Below are positions 57,267 to 64,000 of a stretch of DNA of 64,000 nucleotides, in pieces; the stretch's first letter is position 1; the number at the start of each line of letters is the position of its first letter. The translations under genes and the position numbers were made by a program. This DNA comes from Umbelopsis isabellina. Lineage: Eukaryota > Mucoromycota > Umbelopsidomycetes > Umbelopsidales > Umbelopsidaceae. Location: positions 310,001 to 374,000 of the forward strand of contig JAEPQZ010000018.1 in NCBI GenBank assembly GCA_016758905.1, in the 5' to 3' direction. The notes below the pieces were generated by a model. That model saw only the letters and a program-made list of their open reading frames with translations, was not told the DNA's origin and did not search any database.

Positions 57267-60200
57267 TTATAACCGCTTTTCCGTCCCATTTAAAACCCCA
57301 TCTTTCTTAAATGTCTCTCTGCTGCCTTTACCTTTTAGCACTTGTTCAAACGTAATATACGGATCGACGTTATCCAAGGGAGACTCAAACAGGATCTCTT
57401 CACTAATCTCCTCGTCATCCTCATTGTCTTCATCGGTTTGCTGGCTATTTTCATCGTTAGCCGCTGCCTGCTGGGTGAGAAACTCAAGGTACTCTGCATC
57501 TTCATCCTGCACATCGTCGTCGTCATCATTGTCGCCATTCTCAGTACTGTTTTCATCGCCCGTATCAGCGGTAGTTTGTGAGTCGTTATCATCTTCATCG
57601 TCAACGTCGCCTGTATAGTAGCGTTCCATTTGTTCGCGGTTCTCAATGGCCTTGGGTAAGGTCTGGAAAGATGCTAGGATGGTGTCAAGCAGACTGGACC
57701 AGCCTTCGTGCAACGAGGCGGGCATCTGGTTGAACGGCATTTCTAAGATGGAGCATAGAGCGACAATGTTAAGCTTCTTATCGTGAACGCGCGAAAATTT
57801 GTTGAGATGCTGGAACCACAAGCCAAAGAATCCCTTGACCCAGTGGTTTTCTTCCAAGATGCGCACTGTCAAGCTAGGGTTGTAGTACAAGCTATTGATG
57901 ACGACTTCAAGGCAATGAACCTTGAACTCAACGGATTTCATGGAGTTGGCAAAGATGAATTGGAACGCGAGGTTGAGGAAAGATGGAATGTACGAGTCCA
58001 TATGGCCGCGGCAGTTGAGAAGCAAGGATTCAATCAGTTTGCAAGCACATACGCGGTCGCTCTCACCCACGCGGTCATTGTTCATGACCGTCTCAATGAT
58101 ATCGTACATCATGGCTTGATGCTCCTGGCTGGTACAGAACACTTGGCTGCCATAGGAAATGTAGTTGTCCAGGCATGGCAGCATTTCCTCCATGAAGTCC
58201 ATGGCCGATGATTTGAACGTCTTGTAAATGAGCGCAAGCACGTTCCACATGGGCTCGCTGATGGTCTTGGCCGAGAATGTGCAAGAGTCAATAATTTCAA
58301 AGATCTCGTCGTACAGGTCAATAATGGAGTTTTCCAATGTGTAGGAGATGACAGGGTGCAACACTGTTTCCAACTGCTGCAACATCTCAGGCGTGCTCTG
58401 AAGGCTCAAGATCAGTGTACCAATGGTTTTCAAAACTCCCATGGCTGCCATGGTTTTATCCGCTACACCGTCAGTGTTAATTGACCCTGCCAAAATGTCC
58501 TCTTCTGACACGTCCTTTTGCGCCTGTGACACATCCTCCATAATTCTTAAGAACGTGTCTCGTAGCTGCGTGCATAACTGGACAGCAAAAGGCACCAGCT
58601 GTTCGGCAAACACTTCCACAAACTCTTCCATCACAGCGGCTAGAACATCCGCATCGATCTCGTTGGTCAGGTTCAACAGTTCTTGCATAATGAATGGCAG
58701 GTTGGGTATCATGGCCTCTCGTACTGACTCATGTCTGATCAATGGCTGTAACGCTAGCGCGGCATGAACCTTGACTGGTAGTTCGTTGTCTTTCAAACAA
58801 CCCAGAAGCTTATTGTACAAAATGCCCATATTCTCGTCGCCAGCAAAATCAAATCCGCTGAATTGTTGAGTGATGTTACATGCTCGTGCACGAAGGAATG
58901 GGAAGGGACTGTCGAATTCCGGGAACACATGTGTGACAAAGAAAGGCTCCATCATGGATGCTACGGATTGCTGTTGTCATAACGGAGAGCAAGTAAGAAC
59001 TTGTTCATCACTTCAATCGACAGATTGTATTTTCACTCACCTTCTCCAAAATCTCGTTTGATAAGCAGCCCACAATGTTTAGCGCCCCGTCCTTTTCCTT
59101 TCCATTGCGTTGTTCGGGACTGGTTTCTAGGTACTTTGTCAACAGCTCATTAGTGAACGTCAATATGTGCATGAAGGTTTGTTTTCGGCGATGTCTGGCC
59201 ATATCTATCAACAAGTTGCTTGCATGCATGTGAGGCGAATGGAAGTCTTCTAGAGGATCTGTCATGGGGAGAAGGCGAAAGTTAGAGATGAGATTTCAAT
59301 GGTTGACATTAGCTAAGATGTCCTGCTGGGCTCGTACCTATTCTCTTATGAACAAACTCGACCGGGTCTTCTGACCATAGTTGTGCATCTGAATCAGAAA
59401 AGCACATTTGAGGAAAAACAAAGTATGCGACCAACGATTGAGCATGTGGCTTCACCAGTTGCCACATGGTTTTGTTCTTGATACTGCATTGACACCATTG
59501 GTCAGCATAAGCTTGTCATATTGTGGCAAAATGTATGTGAAACTACGTACCAGTCAGTTAGAAACGCGGCGATCAATGCAGTGCACTTGTGCGACAACCA
59601 TATTTGATGTTGGACCCAAAGATCCACCTGTTTGAGATAGGCATGCAAGATATCTGGAGCAAAATTGACCACAAACGTTTTGGCAAATCCCATGTATTTG
59701 GTATTGTTGCTAGCTAACAGCGTGGGGTTGCCGTACCGAGAGAAAATGCGGTTTAAACAATGGTATGCCCATTTCTTAGTTTTCCACCACGGCAACCGTT
59801 CGCGGTCGTCTGCATCCAAGCTGGTATCATCATTGTCCACCTTCTTATCTACCAACTGCAAAAACAACGTTCCCCACGCCACTAACGATGCTGGATCTTG
59901 TAGACATACAGGAAAGTCGGATTGTATGGCGGCATGATACGACTTGAGAGCCAATTTGATCATTTCCGCTGCTTCGTCGGTCTGTTGATGCACCAATTTC
60001 GACACAACCGTCTGTACTGTGGGAAACAGCAACTTGACTGCTTGGATCAAAGGTTCTCGCTTATCCTGTGCTCGCCATCTAAAATGAGAAAGTTTTGGCA
60101 TCAGCGCGGGGTTTTCGACACGGCACCTTCTTGAATGACAAGATGTCTTCACTTACTGGTATACTTTGATTAATTCTCGCAACGATACCAAACTGACATA

Positions 60201-60878
60201 AACGGTTTCCAGGTCCTGAGAAGTCAATGCCGACTGCAATTGGTGAAGCAAATCTGGCCATTGTTCAGGGAAATCTGTGGTCAAGATCGCATTAAGCGAT
60301 GCGGTAAGCTGCACTCTAACACAAATCAGCCCCCAAAGTTAATTTGAATACTGCTACAAGTCACCATATTCATTTCAGCACTTACTTTACTGCTTGAGGA
60401 GCTTTGGTCATGACCTGGAGCAGCTCCTGCTTGATGACCACTCGCTCAGATTGCTCGATAGGAGACACAGCAAGGGCTCCTTTGGGCGGATCCCAAGCCT
60501 TGCTGATTCTATTCTTAAAGTAGATGGCAGCTGGCCGGCAAAAATGTGTCAGACACCCAGCCAATTGATGATTCTGAAACATTGTCTCCGCCTATGCTGA
60601 GTTCCCTCGTCTTTAAAACTCACCTGCTTGTCTTGCGCCTAGTTCAGCTTCTTGGTTGCAAAGGATCTGAAGCACCGTAGTGAGGAACCCATTCTGCCCT
60701 TCAATCTGGAAAGGGGAGATCAAATTCACGTCAATAACTAAACTGGGAGGTGTAGAAGGGGAGGGGGGGGGGGTGTTTGGCAACTTACATTTCTGATGGT
60801 CAGTTCAGCTTGTTTATGAACATTAGGATCAGGGTGATAGGTTGCAACAAAGAGCTGATATACAGAGTTGGGATCCAT
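57267..60878 (-). CDS. Importin-beta family nuclear transport receptor (importin-7/8; Sxm1/Nmd5)
   Basis: About ten exons totalling roughly 1,000 residues, near the family's 1,030. The start at 60878 gives MDPNSVYQLFVATYHPDPNV, then KQAELTIRN, the importin-beta N-terminal domain that binds Ran-GTP. Successive HEAT repeats follow (for example KVHAALALQPLIRHESV, and the long helical exon at 57267-58955). Near the C-terminus an acidic run (DDEDDNDSQ, DDDDDVQDED) precedes the family ending EEILFESPLDNVDPYITFEQ, which matches importin-7/8 and Sxm1. The receptor imports ribosomal proteins, histones and other basic cargo. A G-run of 9-10 lies in an intron near 60763. Confidence 0.9.
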
Positions 60879-61347
60879 GGAATCCGATGGTAGATTCAAA
60901 GGAATGGTATGGCAAGCAGGAAACGCGGGGTAACGAGCCAAAAAACAATAATTGTTACTGCGTTCGGTGCCTGAAAATTTAGATGGCTTGCTTAATTCAC
61001 TGGCCTGACAGACATGTTGTCAAGCTTTTTATATATCACTGAATTTATCTATAATCCCAAAATCCCATGGCTACAACGTCATATATCCTGAGAATACTTG
61101 CCGGCCTGAGAAGAGGGCACCATTTTCACGCGACAACCATCAAACTCTATCAACTGTTCTAAGTCCAGTTCTATTCATATTAATGCGCTCTCGCCGCCCG
61201 ATCTGCACAATCCACCATGTCGCCGTTTGTTTTTTGGCGGGTTCTCCTTCGCAGTCAGTGAGTTTTCTTTAATTTTTTTTATTGCTGAGCAGCTCGCTCG
61301 GGCTCTTTTTTACCAAATGTACAATATCATAATGTTATAAATAAGAT
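60879..61347. other. Intergenic region
   Basis: Importin promoter and 3' flank of the SCP2 gene; no feature recognised. Confidence 0.5.
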
Positions 61348-61844
61348 TTAAAGCTTGGCCTTGTTAACTTGGGTATCAATGACCTGCTTGAAGACAGAAT
61401 CCAACTTCATAGCCAGCATAAGTTGACCTCTGGCCTTCAACTTGCCAGTCATGTAAGCCTTTTGGCCGTTAAGCTTGCCAGAAGCGAGATCGACAAAGTC
61501 TTGATCCTTGATGGTGATGCTGACGCTGGGCTTGACCTTGCCCTTACCCTTGTGAAGGCTACCTTCGCTATCCTTTCTCAAGTCAATGGTGAAGATTTGC
61601 TCCTTTCCCTCGGGGTTTTTGATGATGAACTCAAAGACGCCGTTGACCTATACATAGACCGTTTGGTCAGTATATATACCATACATAATCAGGAGAATGG
61701 GTGCGTCACGGCTCATGAGGGGTTTTTCCTTACCTGCTTCAAGAGCTTGGCCTTGTCTTCGGCAGACAATCCATTTTGAAGAGCGTCCTCAAGGTTGGCG
61801 AGAAGCTCAGAGGATTGGAAACCGGGAGTGACGATATCAGACAT
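61348..61844 (-). CDS. Peroxisomal SCP2 (sterol carrier protein 2) domain protein
   Basis: Two exons, 61844-61734 and 61647-61348, give 136 residues. It is a stand-alone SCP2 domain: LLANLEDALQNGLSAEDKAKL, VNGVFEFIIKNPEGKEQIF, VSITIKDQDFVDLASGKLN and AYMTGKLKARGQLMLAMKL. The protein ends in AKL, a peroxisomal targeting signal type 1. SCP2 proteins bind lipids and acyl-CoAs and support beta-oxidation in peroxisomes. The gene is short, typical of fungal SCP2 (for example Yarrowia). TATATAAA on the minus strand at 61908-61915 is a likely TATA box. Confidence 0.95.
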
Positions 61845-61907
61845 GTTTATTTTTTTAGATAGAGTAGAGAAAACGATGTTGTAATAGTAGACGGTGAATT
61901 ATAACCG

Positions 61908-61915
61908 TTTATATA
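61908..61915 (-). promoter_or_regulatory. TATA box of the SCP2 gene
   Basis: Perfect TATATAAA on the minus strand, 64 bp upstream of the ATG at 61844. Confidence 0.55.
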
Positions 61916-62598
61916 GCTGTGACTGTAAAGTTTGGGGACACCTATAACCGCAGCCAATCACAGGCCGTGAAATGGTTCAACCGTCTACCTCAACCATATT
62001 ATTTCCTTTTGCGTCAAATCGAGCTGACTATTCCCAGACCATGGTAGCTCTGCTCCCAACCATTGTCAGTTTGGGGCACTATTGACATGTGAAACTACTT
62101 TATTCTTGTGTGGAGTCAAGCTACAGTAACGTGCAGTCGACTTGACTGGCCCCCCAACTCATCATACTTCTTTACCTACCATGTGAAGACCATTGGGCCC
62201 TGAATAAACATGCTTCATGCTTGTAGCCAACATGGAGGCTGTCGCCATATGATCCCCAACTCTACATTCTTACTTACGCAAGCTTGCAAAAACACTTGTG
62301 TTAAAAATGAAGCTGCGCATCCACTGTTATTACATGACAGCTATGCACATATGCTAAAATGTTCAATCTAGAACTCGCATGAGTCAGTGAGTTCTGCCAT
62401 ATTCTCTCATGGCTTGCGCTAGGTTGTCAGCCTTAACATGATCATTTTGATACTGTTATTTTTTATTATTCTTTTGAAGTTTCAACTTGCGGAGCATCAC
62501 AATATGTTCCCATCACTGAATATCACGAGGACGCGTGTGCGCTGTTGCTGTAGATCTTCATCAAATTTACTATATTTGACGCTGGTCTGTTAGCTGGG
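61916..62598. other. Intergenic region
   Basis: Upstream of SCP2 and downstream of the dehydrogenase; a CCAATCA box near 61954 is the only motif noted. Confidence 0.5.
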
Positions 62599-63933
62599 CT
62601 AGAAATATTGCTTGTGCTCAGGAATAGGAGTCAACAAGGTGTTGGATTCCATGGCAGTTTCAACGTTTTTCAGCGTCAATTGTTCCATCATCAGCTCGGT
62701 TTCAAACGTGTTGGTGCCAATATGAGGCAACAGTGTGGCTCGTGGATGCTGGAGCAAACCAGGGTGAACTTTGGGTTCCTAATATATAGTCACACCAGGA
62801 TAAGATTAGCATATTGCTCAATGTTAACGCCTTAAACGATAGATATCTTTACCTCCTCATACACATCCAATCCTACAGCTGCCACTCTGCCACTCTCCAA
62901 TGCATTCACTAGTGCTGCCTCATCGATGACTTTGCCACGGGACGTGTTAACAACAATCATGCCGTGCCTGCAGATTGAGAACTCTCGCTTGCCAAGCAAA
63001 TGGGTGGTTTCTTTGCTGAGTGGCACACTCACAGATATGATATCGGAGGTCTTCAGCAAAGTTTCAAAATCCACGTAGGTAGCATTATACTGTTCTTCAA
63101 CTGTGGCGAATATTAAGATTAGGTAAGTGTTTCCTCTTTCGTAGCGACAAGAGTAATTGCTGATATATACCTTCAGTTGGTAATCTGGAACGATTATGAT
63201 ACTGTATCTCCATGTCGAACGCACGAGCTCTCTTTGCGATAGCTTTGCCAATTCCACCCATTCCCAAGATGCCCAGTTTTTTGCCATCAGGGTTTGTTCC
63301 CATCTCGATGCCATTTTTCCAATTACCTGAATATCATTAACAATTTCAGCGGACTTGTGCTATTTACCGTTGTAATACAATCAATTGTTACCTTCGCGAA
63401 GTGACTTTTCAGATTGAGTAATGTTGCGAAGAGCGTTCAACATCAGTATGATGGCGATATCAGCTGTTGCCTGCGAAGACTGTCAATAGGAAACTACATC
63501 ACCACCTTGTCTTACCAGATCCTTACCGAGTCAACAGCACCGGGTGTATTGGAGATATATATTCCTCGCTTGGCTGCAGCCTCCACATCGACCTTGTCAT
63601 ATCCAGCAGCGTTGGAGCAGATAAACTTGACACTAGTGGCGTAATGTTTGATATAGTGGTGAATACAACTGGGAACTGGGTCAAGTTGATCAACATAGCA
63701 TACCTTTCCGGCAACGCATTGATGAGCTCTTCATCAAAATGCCCAATATTTGCTGCACTTGTAGACTCGCGGACCACTGTTTTGACACCTTGATATTGTG
63801 TCTTGCATAATTCAAAAAACTCGGAGCGAGTTATAGCTGGTACATGATGAACCTCGTAACGGTTGGACAGATCTGTAAGCTCCTTTTGAGCGAAACGAAT
63901 GAATCCAGCTACCAAAACGGATCCTTTAGACAT
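62599..63933 (-). CDS. D-2-hydroxyacid dehydrogenase, glyoxylate/hydroxypyruvate reductase type (Gor1-like)
   Basis: About six exons from the ATG at 63933. Readable parts: the N-terminal SVLVAGFIRFAQKEL; the segment KFICSNAAGYDKVDVEAAAK; the Rossmann motif LGILGMGGIGKAIAKRA (GxGxxG); the catalytic-arginine region VVNTSRGKVIDEAALV; VGLDVYEEEP; and the catalytic-histidine segment LLPHIGTNTFET. Length of about 340 residues fits the family. It reduces glyoxylate or hydroxypyruvate using NAD(P)H. The residue pattern after the GxGxxG sheet (HNRSRL) suggests NADPH preference. No targeting signal is seen, so a cytosolic location is likely. Confidence 0.9.
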
Positions 63934-64000
63934 ATTTGATATTGAGTTGTAGATAGATAAAAGCTAGAAAAAGATGATAACCGATGGGGTTTTGGAAGTG

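Noticed and set aside
1-64000. CRISPR arrays, operons or other bacterial systems
   Set aside because: The window is spliced eukaryotic DNA throughout; no regularly spaced direct repeats with unique spacers were seen.

Overview
The window is nuclear DNA of a filamentous fungus. It is most likely an early-diverging Mucoromycota (Mucorales-like) rather than a Dikarya fungus. The reasons are many short GT-AG introns (mostly 55-130 nt), a WOPR transcription factor, a two-finger GATA factor, a cerevisin-like protease, and a Gemin5 homologue, a protein I do not expect in standard yeasts. Gene density is about one per 2.8 kb, broken by two AT-rich gene-poor stretches (about 1.5-3.4 kb and 24.1-27.1 kb). 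No organelle, phage, CRISPR, tRNA or rRNA signal was seen.

Layout. 1-5.4 kb: the first exon of a probable LSG1 ribosome-biogenesis GTPase leaving the window, a small WOPR regulator, an AT-rich desert and a cysteine-rich two-pass membrane protein. 5.4-14.0 kb: two signalling genes in tandem, a GRAM-TBC-EF-hand RabGAP (Gyp2/TBC1D9 type) and a Rho1 GEF with DEP, DH, PH and CNH domains (Rom2/Rgf type). 14.6-24.1 kb: a secreted or vacuolar subtilase, exosome subunit Rrp40 diverging from Gemin5 over 150 bp, a Pro/Met/Gln-rich protein of unknown role, and a secreted GH16 glucanase. 27.1-36.8 kb: ribosomal proteins uL23 and eS12, a mitochondrial 3-hydroxyisobutyryl-CoA hydrolase, an F-box/LRR protein, and the kinetochore protein Mis12 diverging from a carnosine-N-methyltransferase-family enzyme.

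37.2-45.4 kb: three transcription factor genes in a row on the minus strand. They are a SANT plus Crz1-like C2H2 protein, an INO4/Mlx-like bHLH protein and a two-finger GATA protein of the iron-repressor type. Their upstream regions are rich in regulatory-looking structure: three CCAATCA boxes at exact 35-bp spacing, a perfect CRE, a 30-bp tandem repeat centred on palindromes, and seven WGATAA sites. 46.9-64.0 kb: a Cof-type HAD phosphatase diverging from a large tricalbin (SMP plus about six C2 domains), a Cti6-like PHD protein, an importin-7/8 family receptor, a peroxisomal SCP2 protein and a glyoxylate/hydroxypyruvate reductase.

The genes do not form one pathway. Themes that recur are RNA and ribosome metabolism (LSG1, Rrp40, Gemin5, uL23, eS12), membrane traffic and contact sites (RabGAP, tricalbin, SCP2), cell-wall signalling and remodelling (Rho GEF, GH16), and transcription control. 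All identifications rest on reading the translated sequence; no database search was possible. Exon joins were worked out by hand from splice consensus and reading frame.
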